Shown: positions 7,784-18,242, numbered from the stretch's first letter. The stretch is DNA of 64,000 nt from Pseudomonas arsenicoxydans (GCF_900103875.1 NZ_LT629705.1:5775001-5839000); one strand, 5' to 3'. A program made the numbers and translations. Notes: generated by a model from the letters alone, not told the origin.

Positions 7784-8500
7784 TCAGCTGGCTTTTTTGT
7801 CGGCCATGACTTTCGGGTAGAAACGTTTGATCGCCAGGTCGGCGTTATCGATCAGCGTCATGCACGCCCAGACTCCACGCGCCGAATCCCGGGCGGCAAT
7901 GGCGTCGGCCATGTCTTTGTGAATGGGCAGCGTGCGTCTCAGTTCGTCCGGGTCGGCGGCCGACACTTCAAACGACACGGCCAGGAGCGCACCGAGGGCC
8001 GGGACCATTTGCTCGATGAATTGATTGTGGCTGGCAGCGAGGATGCATTCGTGGAAGAACTGGTCGGCGCGGTTGTAATCGATGCCGCTGTCGACGGCTC
8101 GCTCCAACGCGTTATAGGCCTGAAGCACAGCTTGCACCTGTTCGGCAGTCGCCCGTTCGCAGGCCCAGCGCACCGCCATCGGTTCGATGGTGCGGCGCAG
8201 GTCGAGCAAGTCATCGACGAAGTTTTCCGGTAAGCCGCTGCGTGACAGCCAGCCCACGACTTGCGGATCAAAGAGATTCCAGCGCCGCACCGGCAACACC
8301 CGCGTGCCAACCTTCGGCCCGACTTCGAGCATGCCTTTGGCGACCAGGGTTTTGATGGCTTCGCGGATGACCGTGCGGCTGACACCGAGTTGTTCGCCGA
8401 GGTCGGCTTCGACCTTGATGGTTTCACCGGGTTTGACCTGGCCGGCGGCTATCCAGCAACCCAGCCAATCGACGGTCGACGCATGAAAACTGCTGGACAT
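7784..8500 (-). CDS. FadR-type GntR transcriptional regulator of the sugar locus
   Basis: This protein of 238 residues has an N-terminal winged helix (recognition region LGVSRTVIREAIKTLVAKGMLEV) and an all-helical FCD domain with the usual metal-site residues (FHECILAASHNQFIEQ). The ATG at 8500 is preferred over a TTG at 8527 because GAGGTG precedes it. The gene lies at the head of the lactonase, dehydrogenase and araFGH cluster. Its own promoter and the araF upstream region both carry the 14-base operator, so it probably represses itself and the sugar genes until a sugar or sugar acid binds the FCD domain. Confidence 0.85.
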   Translation of the reverse strand: MSSSFHASTVDWLGCWIAAGQVKPGETIKVEADLGEQLGVSRTVIREAIKTLVAKGMLEVGPKVGTRVLPVRRWNLFDPQVVGWLSRSGLPENFVDDLLDLRRTIEPMAVRWACERATAEQVQAVLQAYNALERAVDSGIDYNRADQFFHECILAASHNQFIEQMVPALGALLAVSFEVSAADPDELRRTLPIHKDMADAIAARDSARGVWACMTLIDNADLAIKRFYPKVMADKKAS

Positions 8501-8548
8501 GGGCACCTCGATGCAGGAACGGCACAAAGCCGTTCGCGATGGGAGTCC

Positions 8549-8577
8549 ACGCTAATCATCATACGATTGGGTGTCAA
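8549..8577 (-). promoter_or_regulatory. promoter of the FadR-type regulator with embedded operator
   Basis: On the minus strand TTGACA (8572-8577) and TAGCGT (8549-8554) are 17 bases apart. The operator AATCATCATACGAT occupies 8554-8567, filling the spacer and touching the -10, a classic position for autorepression. Confidence 0.65.
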
Positions 8578-8607
8578 TTTGATTTTTGAATAAGCACGCG
8601 AAAATCA

Positions 8608-8629
8608 AAGTGGGAGCGACGCTCCCACA
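8608..8629 (-). terminator. short hairpin after the DUF1285 gene
   Basis: The stem GTGGGAGCG/CGCTCCCAC, followed on the minus strand by TTTGATTTT, lies 8 bases after the stop of the DUF1285 gene. It resembles half of a REP element and probably ends that transcript. Confidence 0.45.
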
Positions 8630-8636
8630 TTACCGA

Positions 8637-9197
8637 TTACGGTTCGAGGCCAATCGGGAAGAATTCGCCGCTGCTCCATACCCCGAGCCAACGTTGTCCG
8701 TTGATGTCGCGACTCACCGCCAGCTCCACCAGTTGATAGAACACATTGCGGTGGATCAGCGCTTCGAGGTTGGTGCGCACATGCACGTACGGCGCAGGTT
8801 CTTGGGTGACCGGATCGATGACCACACGGATCGGGTGTTCGGCGCCAGCCTCGGCAACCTCGTCGACGTTGGTGGTGAAGCGCAGGACCTGGGCTTCGCC
8901 CTCGCCCTCCACTTCCAGGGCAATCGCCACAAACGGCGCGTCATCAACCTTGATGCCCACCTTCTCGACCGGGGTGATCAGAAAGTAATCATCGCCGTCG
9001 CGACGAATGATGGTGGAGAACAGCTTGACCATCGGCTTGCGCCCGATCGGCGTACCCAGGTAGTACCAGGTGCCGTCGCGCGCAATGCGCATGTCGATGT
9101 CGCCGCAAAAGTCAGGATTCCATAGGTGAACCGGCGGCAAGCCTTTGGTTTTGGGGATTTGCCCCAACAAGTCGTTGGCTTTTTGCGGGCCACTCAT
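8637..9197 (-). CDS. DUF1285 domain protein
   Basis: This 186-residue soluble protein matches the DUF1285 family, a proteobacterial family of unknown function with a two-domain beta fold. Conserved-looking stretches are PPVHLWNPDFCGDIDMRIARDGTWYYLGTPIGR near the N terminus and FYQLVELAV near the C terminus. AAGGAG lies 7 bases before the ATG. It lies 15 bases after the DUF4823 lipoprotein gene, so the two may be cotranscribed. No signal peptide or membrane segment is seen. Function unknown. Confidence 0.8.
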   Translation of the reverse strand: MSGPQKANDLLGQIPKTKGLPPVHLWNPDFCGDIDMRIARDGTWYYLGTPIGRKPMVKLFSTIIRRDGDDYFLITPVEKVGIKVDDAPFVAIALEVEGEGEAQVLRFTTNVDEVAEAGAEHPIRVVIDPVTQEPAPYVHVRTNLEALIHRNVFYQLVELAVSRDINGQRWLGVWSSGEFFPIGLEP

Positions 9198-9212
9198 GGC
9201 GTTCTCCTTGAA

Positions 9213-9818
9213 TTATTGGTCGCTGAGCCCGATCAGGCTGCGCGCGTATTGCGCTAGCGGCGGACCAATCAGATCTTCTGGCTTGTTGTCGTGGAACGTC
9301 AGTAAACCGCCACGACTCTTGATGCGTGCAGTATCAATCAAATACTGGGTGCTGGTCTCGATCAACATGATCTGAATCACCCCGCTGTCGATGCCCAGGC
9401 GATCCACGTATTCCTGATCGAGCCACTCATCCGAGTTGCCGATCCGGTCGTCGGCCTTGGCGAATCGGGTGTAGAGCAGATAATGGGCACCGGCGGCACG
9501 GGCTTCGCCCATGGCCTGGTCCAGCCCTTCGGGGGCACGGGCACGGCGCACCATCGGGAAGTATTCGATAAAGCCATTGAAGGCTTCTTCAGCGACCACG
9601 TTGGGCCGTGGGTAGGCACTGCCTGGCGGCGCAAAAGCGCCCTGGGCGATGTAGATGAACGAATCCGGCTGAATGCGCAGGTTATTGGCCCGGTGATTGT
9701 CGCTGTGATCCAGCAGCCCCGCATCGCTCATGTGGTAGCGAGTCCCTTCAGCCATATCGCTGACATTCATGCAGCCACCAAGCGCCAAAACGGCCAGCAG
9801 CAAAACCAGGCTACGCAT
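9213..9818 (-). CDS. DUF4823 family lipoprotein
   Basis: This protein of 201 residues begins with a lipoprotein signal peptide, MRSLVLLLAVLALGGC, with the lipidated Cys at residue 16 in the lipobox LGGC. Asn18 at position +3 of the mature protein does not indicate inner-membrane retention, so an outer-membrane anchor is likely. The body resembles DUF4823, with AGAHYLLYTRFAKADDR and DTARIKSRGGLLTFHDNKPEDLI. A strong GGAGGG ribosome site precedes the ATG. The function is unknown; the family is found mainly in Pseudomonas and relatives. Confidence 0.8.
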   Translation of the reverse strand: MRSLVLLLAVLALGGCMNVSDMAEGTRYHMSDAGLLDHSDNHRANNLRIQPDSFIYIAQGAFAPPGSAYPRPNVVAEEAFNGFIEYFPMVRRARAPEGLDQAMGEARAAGAHYLLYTRFAKADDRIGNSDEWLDQEYVDRLGIDSGVIQIMLIETSTQYLIDTARIKSRGGLLTFHDNKPEDLIGPPLAQYARSLIGLSDQ

Positions 9819-9914
9819 CCTACCCTCCAGAGGCCGGTGACGGAAAACCGGCGAATGGCCATGGGATGCAGCTTCCGCGCCAGCTCAAGCGTATCGGGTG
9901 CCTGACAGAACGGA

Positions 9915-10883
9915 TCAGCCGCCAATGATCTTCATGATGGTCGCGCCGCCGGAGAACGCCACTTCCTGTTTGTCGCCCAAGGCTTTGACCAGAAGACGCT
10001 GCAAGGCCGGCAATGCCTGATGACGCGGCTTGTCCAGCAGGTCTCCGACATAGTGACGGTTGCTCGACGACAGGCAACCGTGCAACCAGCCGGTGGACGA
10101 CAGGCGCAGCCGTGAGCAGGTGCGGCAGAAGGGAACGCTTTCGTTGGCGATGACGCCGAAGTGCCCAAGCCCTGGAATTTCGTAACGCACGGCAGTGGCG
10201 TCCACGGGGGCGTCGGCTTGCAGGTATTCGTAGCGCTCGCCAATCAGGCTCAGCAATTGCTGAAGGCTGACGAACTGTTGCAGGAAGGCGTTGTTATCGC
10301 TGGCCAGGTGACCCATGCGCATCAGTTCGATGAAGCGCAGCTCATAGCCCTGCTCGAGACAGTAATCGAGCAACGGCATGACCTGATCGAGGTTTTGGCC
10401 ACGCAACGGCACCATGTTGACCTTGATCTTCAGGCCGGCGGCCTTGGCCTGATCCATACCGTCGAGCACCGTCGCCAGATCGCCGCCACGGGCAATGCTG
10501 CGAAAAGCACTGGCATCCAGGGTATCGAGTGAAACGTTGATGCGGCGGATGCCGGCGTCTACCAGCAAGGGCAGCTTTTTCGCCAGCAGCTGACCATTGG
10601 TGGTCAGGCTGATGTCTTCCAGGCCCATTTTGCCGACAGCCGTCATGAAGGCTTCGAGCTTTGGACTGACCAGCGGCTCGCCGCCGGTGATGCGCAAACG
10701 CTCGATGCCGGCGGCTTCGATCAGGTATGCCACGCCGCGCGCCATGGCCTCGGCCGACAATTCATCCTGCGCAGCCACCAGACGCTTGCCGTTGGGCACG
10801 CAGTAGGTACACGCGTAATTGCAGGCTGAAGTCAGACTGATCCGCAAATTGCGAAAACGCCTGCCTTGACGGTCAACGATCAT
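9915..10883 (-). CDS. moaA: GTP 3',8-cyclase (molybdenum cofactor synthesis)
   Basis: This radical SAM enzyme of 322 residues converts GTP to 3',8-cyclo-7,8-dihydro-GTP, the first step of molybdopterin synthesis. The SAM cluster motif CNYACTYC is at about residues 21-28, and a second 4Fe-4S site is formed by CRTCSRLRLSSTGWLHGC in the C-terminal third. The protein ends in Gly-Gly, the conserved tail needed for GTP turnover. GGAG lies 6 bases before the ATG. The gene stands alone here, without moaBCDE; pseudomonads often have a second moaA. The Mo-enzyme module at 29.7-34.1 kb would need this cofactor. Confidence 0.93.
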   Translation of the reverse strand: MIVDRQGRRFRNLRISLTSACNYACTYCVPNGKRLVAAQDELSAEAMARGVAYLIEAAGIERLRITGGEPLVSPKLEAFMTAVGKMGLEDISLTTNGQLLAKKLPLLVDAGIRRINVSLDTLDASAFRSIARGGDLATVLDGMDQAKAAGLKIKVNMVPLRGQNLDQVMPLLDYCLEQGYELRFIELMRMGHLASDNNAFLQQFVSLQQLLSLIGERYEYLQADAPVDATAVRYEIPGLGHFGVIANESVPFCRTCSRLRLSSTGWLHGCLSSSNRHYVGDLLDKPRHQALPALQRLLVKALGDKQEVAFSGGATIMKIIGG

Positions 10884-11021
10884 GGATCACTCCGGCAAAA
10901 GGAATTTGAACGCACAAAACTTGACTCACAAATCAAGTTTTAGCAAGTCCTATGCCTGAGTATATTCCTGAGGTACTGCGCCATGTAGCAAAAACATGGC
11001 GCAATAAGGCCACTGAATGGT

Positions 11022-11660
11022 TCAGCTGCTTGGGGTGTCGGTATCGCGCTTGCGTTTGTTGCCCATGCGCACGCCAATGTCCATCAGGAACTGGAAAAAG
11101 CCCTCCTGATCTTCCAGCACATTGCTCCAGAACGGCGAGTGATACAGCGCAACAGCGCCGTGCACCAGCGCCCAGGACGCGCAGTAATGGAAGTATGGCG
11201 GCACGTCTTCGAGCTTGCCTTCGCTGATCCGGCCCTTGATCAGCAATGTCAGGCGTTCAAAGTTCGAGGCACGGATCTTGTGCAGCTCCTCGACCATCTC
11301 AGGCACCTGATTGCCCTTGACCACCTTCTCTTCCAGGCGATCGAACAAGCGATAGCGTTGCGGGTCGCGCATGCGGAATTCGAAGTAGGCCCGGGACAGG
11401 GCTTCCTTGTCCTTGTCGACATCGGCCGAATGCAACAGCTCGTTCAAATCACGCTCGTAGTCGAGCATCAGGCGCAGGTAGATCTCGGCCTTGGATTTGA
11501 AGTGCTTGTAGATCGTGCCTTTACCGATACCGACGGCATCAGCAATCATCTCGACGGTGACACTGTCTTCACCCTGGTCGAGGAACAGCTTGAGCGCGGT
11601 ATCGAGAATTTCTTGCTCGCGGCGACGAAACTCACGGACCTTACGAGGTTCTTTATGCAT
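11022..11660 (-). CDS. TetR family transcriptional regulator
   Basis: This 212-residue protein has an N-terminal TetR helix-turn-helix (residues about 14-60, with SVTVEMIADAVGIGKGTIYKHFKSKAEIY) followed by an all-helical ligand domain. It appears to be the counterpart of PAO1 PA2957, which has the same place next to rgsA and tatD. The ligand and targets are unknown. No strong ribosome site precedes the ATG at 11660; the upstream 215 bases are shared with the divergently transcribed rgsA gene. Confidence 0.85.
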   Translation of the reverse strand: MHKEPRKVREFRRREQEILDTALKLFLDQGEDSVTVEMIADAVGIGKGTIYKHFKSKAEIYLRLMLDYERDLNELLHSADVDKDKEALSRAYFEFRMRDPQRYRLFDRLEEKVVKGNQVPEMVEELHKIRASNFERLTLLIKGRISEGKLEDVPPYFHYCASWALVHGAVALYHSPFWSNVLEDQEGFFQFLMDIGVRMGNKRKRDTDTPSS

Positions 11661-11875
11661 AAGAAAAGGTCTGTAGGGGTCAAAATTTGAAGCCGCGTAT
11701 TATGCCTAAATTACGCAAAAATGCACGGATCATCCGACCATATCTATGTTTCTTGATGATTTCAGACAGGGTTGCCCATTGATGAGAACTCTTCTGAAGC
11801 GCCCGTATTCCAAAATTGTTTAAAAATCAGGGCTGGTAAACTGGACTCGGCGCAATACTGATCAATACTTCAACT

Positions 11876-11993
11876 GTCGGCGGGGCATCTCCCCCAAGTG
11901 TCGCGCCGATATAGGTACCAACGGACCGCGTGCCTTTGTTTTACTCCTAATGGTCTTAACCCGGATTCACCCCCCAGAACCCGGGTTTTTTTT
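11876..11993 (+). ncRNA. rgsA: small RNA RgsA (P16)
   Basis: This intergenic transcript lies between the TetR gene and tatD, the place of PA2958.1 (rgsA) in P. aeruginosa. A -10-like CAATACT (11863-11869) is followed by a 5' hairpin closed by CGGCG/CGCCG, a single-stranded middle and a rho-independent terminator (AACCCGG 11958-11964, CCGGGTT 11981-11987, then a T run). In pseudomonads RgsA is an Hfq-bound RNA under RpoS and, indirectly, GacA control, linked to stress and motility. The 5' end is estimated. No convincing coding frame is present. Confidence 0.75.
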
Positions 11994-12002
11994 GCCTGCG
12001 AT

Positions 12003-12788
12003 TTAACCTTTCACATGCGCCAGCGGAAACAGCCGCTTAAAGTTTTCAGTGGTTTGCGCGGCAAATCGCTCGTAGGACTCTCCTCGCAACATTGCCAGAA
12101 ATTCCGCTACCTCGCGAACGTACTGCGGCAGGTTCGGCTTGCCGCGATGAGGGATCGGCGCGAGATACGGCGAGTCGGTTTCCACCAATAATCGATCAGC
12201 CGGCACCTTGCTGGCGACGTCGCGCAGCGCATCGGCATTGCGAAAAGTGACAATGCCGGACAAGGAAATGTAATAGCCCATGTCCAACGCTGCTTTGGCC
12301 ATGTCCCAATCTTCCGTGAAGCAATGCAGCACACCCGCCTGAGGCAACGCGGCCTCGCGCAGAAGGTTCAGCGTGTCGGCGCGGGCACCACGGGTGTGGA
12401 TGATCACGGGCTTGCCGGTTTGCCGGGCCGCCTGTAGATGCAGACGGAAAGACTCCTGCTGCAACTCTGCCGCTTCCGGCTCGTAGTGATAATCCAGACC
12501 GGTTTCACCAATCGCCACCACACGCGGGTGATTGAGTTCGCGCAATAGCCAGTCAAGCGCGGGCGCGGCACCCGGCTGCACATCCAGCGGATGCACGCCC
12601 ACTGAACAATCGACATCGTCATAACGTTCAGCCAAGGCTTTGACGTCTGCGGCGTTGTCGACGCTGACACCGATACACAGAAAGTGACCAACCCCGCGTT
12701 CCCGGGCCGCATCAAGCGCAGCATCGAGTGAGCCGTCGTGGGCGGCAAGGTCAAGACGATCGAGGTGACAATGGGAATCTACGAGCAT
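12003..12788 (-). CDS. tatD: TatD family metal-dependent hydrolase
   Basis: This protein of 261 residues is a TIM-barrel hydrolase of the TatD family, which acts as a DNase in related proteins. The metal ligands are visible in the N-terminal DSHCHLD, GETGLDYH near residue 93, a His in PVIIHTRGA and ETDSPYLAP near residue 205. It is the last gene of the pabC-mltG-tmk-holB-pilZ-tatD run; the homologous neighbour in other gammaproteobacteria is ycfH, next to holB. Its 3' end is 10 bases from the convergent rgsA terminator. Confidence 0.9.
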   Translation of the reverse strand: MLVDSHCHLDRLDLAAHDGSLDAALDAARERGVGHFLCIGVSVDNAADVKALAERYDDVDCSVGVHPLDVQPGAAPALDWLLRELNHPRVVAIGETGLDYHYEPEAAELQQESFRLHLQAARQTGKPVIIHTRGARADTLNLLREAALPQAGVLHCFTEDWDMAKAALDMGYYISLSGIVTFRNADALRDVASKVPADRLLVETDSPYLAPIPHRGKPNLPQYVREVAEFLAMLRGESYERFAAQTTENFKRLFPLAHVKG

Positions 12789-12802
12789 AAAAGGGCTGCA
12801 AC

Positions 12803-13159
12803 TTACATCGTATGAGTGGGACGGTCGGACTTCAGGGCTCCGGCCAGATGGGTTTCGATTCGGCTGCGCGCGGTGTTGTCGCCGTCGTTGAACTGCACGC
12901 CGACACCAGCAGCCCGGTTGCCCTGCGCACCTTTGGGCGTGATCCAGGCAACTTTACCGGCCACCGGAATCTTCTCCGGCTCGTCCATCAGGTTCAGCAG
13001 CATGAACACCTCATCGCCCAACTTGTAGCTCTTGTTGGTCGGGATAAACAGGCCGCCGTTCTTGATGAATGGCATGTACGCCGCATAAAGCACCGACTTG
13101 TCCTTGATGGTCAGGGACAAAATGCCGTTGCGCGGCCCCGGATTGACGGCTTCATTCAT
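12803..13159 (-). CDS. pilZ: type IV pilus protein PilZ
   Basis: This 118-residue protein is the pilus-assembly PilZ itself, not a typical c-di-GMP receptor. The body from GILSLTIKDKSVLYAAYMPFIKNGGLFIPTNKSYKLG onward closely follows the P. aeruginosa protein, and it lacks the N-terminal RxxxR c-di-GMP motif. It binds the PilB extension ATPase and FimX in species studied. The ATG at 13159 is chosen since GGAGG lies 5 bases before it; a GTG two codons earlier would overlap that site. It lies between holB and tatD as in PAO1. Confidence 0.92.
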   Translation of the reverse strand: MNEAVNPGPRNGILSLTIKDKSVLYAAYMPFIKNGGLFIPTNKSYKLGDEVFMLLNLMDEPEKIPVAGKVAWITPKGAQGNRAAGVGVQFNDGDNTARSRIETHLAGALKSDRPTHTM

Positions 13160-13201
13160 GCGCACCTCCGTTACTGATGACCTGAGTCTATGCCCGGACG
13201 A

Positions 13202-14822
<1,621 letters not shown>

Positions 14823-14832
14823 TTAATCAAAG

Positions 14833-16071
14833 TCATTGCGGGTTTTGCGGCGCCGCGGCATCCGGCACAGGCGCAGGCTCCGGAGCGGGTACGGCAGCGG
14901 GTTCTTTCTGCGCCTCTTGTGGCGCTACTTGCGGCAAAGCTTCGGGATCGGGATTGGGAGACGCAGCCGGAATCGGCGCCTCCGAGTCCGGGGCTCCAGT
15001 ATTCGGGGTATCACCACTCGACGTTTCGGGCGCCGAGACCGGTGCCGGACTGGAGCGATAATCGGCACGACGCTTGAGCTGGAACTCGCGCACCGCATTG
15101 TTATGGGCCTCCAGATCATCGGAGAACACATGGCTGCCATCGCCGCGCGCAACAAAATACAGACTGTTGCCGGCCACCGGGTTCAATGCCGCATGGATCG
15201 CCTCGCGGCCGACCATCGCAATCGGCGTCGGCGGCAGGCCTGAAATCATGTAGGTGTTATAAGGCGTCGGCTCCTTGAGGTGCGCGCGAGTCAGCTTGCC
15301 ACTGTAGCGTTCACCGAGGCCGTAGATCACCGTCGGATCGGTCTGCAGCAACATGCCCATCGCCATACGCCGCACGAACACACCGGCGATCTGCCCGCGT
15401 TCTTGCGGCACACCGGTTTCCTTTTCCACCAACGAGGCCATGATCAGCGCTTGATAGGGTTCGGTGTACGGCACATCAACGGCGCGCTGCTCCCACTCCT
15501 TGGCAAGGACTTCGTCGAGACGATCGTAGGCTTTTTTCAGCAGCTCGACGTCGCTCATCCCGCGCACGAAGCGGTAAGTGTCAGGGAAGAAACGTCCCTC
15601 CGGAAAAATCCCGGCGTGACCGAGCTTGTCCATCACTTCGCTATCGCTCAAACCGTTCAGGGTCTGCTCGAGTTTTTCATTGTTGGCGAGGGCTGCACGG
15701 ACCTGATGGAAATTCCAGCCTTCAACCAGTGTCAGGCTGTACTGCACGATGTCACCGCGCTTCCACTCATCGATCAACCCTTCGACGGTCATCCCAGGCT
15801 GCATGCGGTACTCGCCCTTATGCAAAGGCTGCCGGGTCAGATTGAACCGCCAATACACGCGCAACCAGAAAGCATCCTTGATGATGCCATCGGCTTCGAG
15901 TCGATAGAAAGTGCGGGTCGGCGTCGTGCCCTTGGGCACATCCAGCAACTGCTCCTGGGAAATGTTCAGCGGCTGTTCCAGCGCCGAATGGATTTTCCAG
16001 GCGGCAGCGCCCAGACACAGTCCCGCCAGAACCAATCCGGTTTCCAGCAGCAGCAAGAGTTTACGTCTCAC
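14833..16071 (-). CDS. mltG: endolytic murein transglycosylase MltG with proline-rich tail
   Basis: This inner-membrane protein of 412 residues cleaves nascent glycan strands. A membrane anchor spans residues about 5-25, a LysM-like region follows, and the YceG domain holds the catalytic Glu218 in the motif ASLVEKETG (212-220). The domain ends near residue 337. Residues 341-412 form a tail made almost only of Pro, Ala, Glu, Ser and Asp, about 70 residues longer than E. coli MltG; it is probably disordered in the periplasm. The start is GTG at 16071, just after the pabC stop. Confidence 0.92.
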   Translation of the reverse strand: MRRKLLLLLETGLVLAGLCLGAAAWKIHSALEQPLNISQEQLLDVPKGTTPTRTFYRLEADGIIKDAFWLRVYWRFNLTRQPLHKGEYRMQPGMTVEGLIDEWKRGDIVQYSLTLVEGWNFHQVRAALANNEKLEQTLNGLSDSEVMDKLGHAGIFPEGRFFPDTYRFVRGMSDVELLKKAYDRLDEVLAKEWEQRAVDVPYTEPYQALIMASLVEKETGVPQERGQIAGVFVRRMAMGMLLQTDPTVIYGLGERYSGKLTRAHLKEPTPYNTYMISGLPPTPIAMVGREAIHAALNPVAGNSLYFVARGDGSHVFSDDLEAHNNAVREFQLKRRADYRSSPAPVSAPETSSGDTPNTGAPDSEAPIPAASPNPDPEALPQVAPQEAQKEPAAVPAPEPAPVPDAAAPQNPQ

Positions 16072-16074
16072 GTA

Positions 16075-16890
16075 TCAAGCATCCAGTAGCGCGCGGGCAA
16101 TGGTTTGGAGTTTACGGGTGAGCGGCCCAACCGGCCAGCTCAGAGCTGCAAAGGCGCACACCGGCCAAACGCCATACACGCTATTGCAGACAAAGACTTC
16201 GTCAGCCCATTGCAGCTGATCGAGGCTGATGTCAGTGATTTGGGTGGGGATCCCCAGTGATTTGGCTTGAAACAATAATTCGGCACGCATTACGCCGGCT
16301 ACGCCGCAGCGTTTCAAATCGGCCGTTATCAACACACCTTCGCGCACCAGGAACAGATTACTGAACACGCCTTCGATCACCCGACCGGACTGATCGAGCA
16401 TCAATCCTTCAGCGTGATCCGTATCTTGCCATTCAGCGCGGGCAATCACTTGCTCAAGACGGTTCAGGTGTTTGAGTCCTGCAAGCAGCGGCTGCCGGGA
16501 CAGCCGTGTCGCGCAGGGGAACAGGCGAACCCCCTGCTCGCCATGCCCGGCAGGATAAGCCGCGGGAGGATTGCCTTGCAGAATGCGTCGGGCCTGAGCC
16601 GAGGGATCGGGGGCATACCCACGCAGACCGTCACCGCGCGTAAGGATCAGCTTGAGCACGCCTTCACCCAGCGCTTTGGCGTAGGCCAGCAGCTCGCTGC
16701 GGATGAGTGCGTGATCGGCAGTGATTGCCAGGCGCGAACAGCCATCGGCCAGACGCGACAGATGCCGGTCCAGCAACAACGGCTGCCCGCCCTTGACTGC
16801 GATCGTCTCGAACAGACCATCGCCGTAAGCCAGGCCGCGATCCTTCAGCGACAAAGCGTCAGCCGGCTGACCGTCGACCCAGCTGTCCAT
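16075..16890 (-). CDS. pabC: aminodeoxychorismate lyase
   Basis: This 271-residue PLP enzyme of fold type IV releases pyruvate from 4-amino-4-deoxychorismate to give 4-aminobenzoate for folate. Residues near the N terminus (SLKDRGLAYGDGLFETIAVKGGQPLLLDRHLSRL) and the lysine in LAGLKHLNRLEQVIARAEW are typical for the family; the latter holds the PLP Lys. The ATG shares one base with the fabF stop (TGATG), and mltG begins 3 bases after its end, so it is part of the fabF-pabC-mltG-tmk unit. Confidence 0.92.
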   Translation of the reverse strand: MDSWVDGQPADALSLKDRGLAYGDGLFETIAVKGGQPLLLDRHLSRLADGCSRLAITADHALIRSELLAYAKALGEGVLKLILTRGDGLRGYAPDPSAQARRILQGNPPAAYPAGHGEQGVRLFPCATRLSRQPLLAGLKHLNRLEQVIARAEWQDTDHAEGLMLDQSGRVIEGVFSNLFLVREGVLITADLKRCGVAGVMRAELLFQAKSLGIPTQITDISLDQLQWADEVFVCNSVYGVWPVCAFAALSWPVGPLTRKLQTIARALLDA

Positions 16891-18134
16891 CAGTCAGCGA
16901 ACCGGCGGAACACCAGCGAGCCATTGGTACCGCCAAAACCGAAGGAGTTGGACAGCACCACATCAATGTCCATGTTACGCGCGGTGTGAGGTACGAAATC
17001 GAGGTCGCAGCCTTCGTCCGGCTCATCGAGGTTGATGGTCGGTGGCGCCACCTGGCTGTTGATCGCCAGCACGCTGAAGATCGCCTCGACTGCGCCCGCC
17101 GCACCCAGCAAGTGACCGGTCATGGACTTGGTCGAACTGACGGCCAGTTTGTAAGCGTGATCGCCAAACACCGACTTGATCGCACACGCTTCAGCAAGGT
17201 CGCCGGCCGAAGTCGACGTGCCATGGGCGTTGACGTACTGGACCTGATCGCCATTGATCTTCGCGTCGCGCAAGGCATTGGTGATGCAACGCGCGGCACC
17301 GGCGCCATCGGCGGGCGGCGAAGTCATGTGGTAGGCATCGCCACTGGTGCCAAAGCCAATCAGCTCGGCATAGATGGTCGCGCCACGCGCCTTGGCGTGT
17401 TCCAGTTCTTCGAGAACCAGCGCACCGGCACCGTCGGACAACACGAAGCCGTCACGGCCCTTGTCCCATGGACGGCTGGCACGGGTTGGCTCGTCGTTGC
17501 GGGTCGACAGCGCGCGAGAGGCACCGAAGCCGCCCATGCCCAGACCGCAAGCCGCCATCTCGGCGCCGCCGGCAATCATCACGTCGGCTTCGTCGTACAT
17601 GATGTTGCGTGCCGCCATGCCGATGCAGTGCGTACCGGTGGTACAGGCTGTGGCGATGGCGTAGTTAGGTCCCTGTGCACCCAGGTGGATGGACAGAAAA
17701 CCGGAAATCATATTGATGATCGAGCCAGGCACGAAAAACGGAGAAATCCGTCGTGGGCCGGAATCATGCAGCGTGCGGCTGGTTTCTTCGATATTGGTCA
17801 GACCGCCAATACCTGAACCCATGGCCACGCCGATGCGCTCACGGTTGGCGTCGGTGACTTCCAGACCGGAGTTGCGTACAGCCTGAAAACCTGCGGCCAG
17901 ACCGTACTGAATGAACAGGTCGAGCTTGCGAGCTTCCTTGACCGACAGGTATTCCTCGACATTGAAGCCCTTTACCGAGCCGCCAAAACGGGTGGAATAG
18001 GCAGAAAGGTCGGTGTGTTCGATCAGACCAATGCCACTACGGCCAGCCAGAATGCCCTGCCAACTGCTCGGCACATCCGTGCCCAGTGGCGACAACATAC
18101 CCATACCGGTGACTACGACGCGTCTACGCGACAC
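16890..18134 (-). CDS. fabF: beta-ketoacyl-ACP synthase II
   Basis: This protein of 414 residues elongates acyl-ACP in fatty-acid synthesis. The GTG at 18134 is chosen because AAGGAG lies 6 bases before it and the product then begins [17 protein letters not shown], matching the E. coli length. The catalytic Cys lies in ATACTTGTH near residue 163, and the two His in [12 protein letters not shown] and [14 protein letters not shown]. It follows acpP by 108 bases, with a terminator-like hairpin in between at 18178-18213, and its end overlaps pabC. Confidence 0.95.
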   Translation of the reverse strand: MSRRRVVVTGMGMLSPLGTDVPSSWQGILAGRSGIGLIEHTDLSAYSTRFGGSVKGFNVEEYLSVKEARKLDLFIQYGLAAGFQAVRNSGLEVTDANRERIGVAMGSGIGGLTNIEETSRTLHDSGPRRISPFFVPGSIINMISGFLSIHLGAQGPNYAIATACTTGTHCIGMAARNIMYDEADVMIAGGAEMAACGLGMGGFGASRALSTRNDEPTRASRPWDKGRDGFVLSDGAGALVLEELEHAKARGATIYAELIGFGTSGDAYHMTSPPADGAGAARCITNALRDAKINGDQVQYVNAHGTSTSAGDLAEACAIKSVFGDHAYKLAVSSTKSMTGHLLGAAGAVEAIFSVLAINSQVAPPTINLDEPDEGCDLDFVPHTARNMDIDVVLSNSFGFGGTNGSLVFRRFAD

Positions 18135-18177
18135 AGCACTCTCCTTTTTCAAATGACGACTTTGCATCAGGCCTAAA

Positions 18178-18213
18178 GAAAAAACCGCACGCCGTGATGG
18201 CAGTGCGGTTTTT
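18178..18213 (-). terminator. terminator between acpP and fabF
   Basis: On the minus strand ACCGCAC (complement of 18203-18209) pairs with GTGCGGT (complement of 18184-18190) and a T run follows. It lies about 30 bases after acpP and before fabF. It probably lets acpP be made in great excess over fabF from shared transcription. Confidence 0.75.
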
Positions 18214-18242
18214 CCATGACAGCAAGCAACGATTACAAGCTA

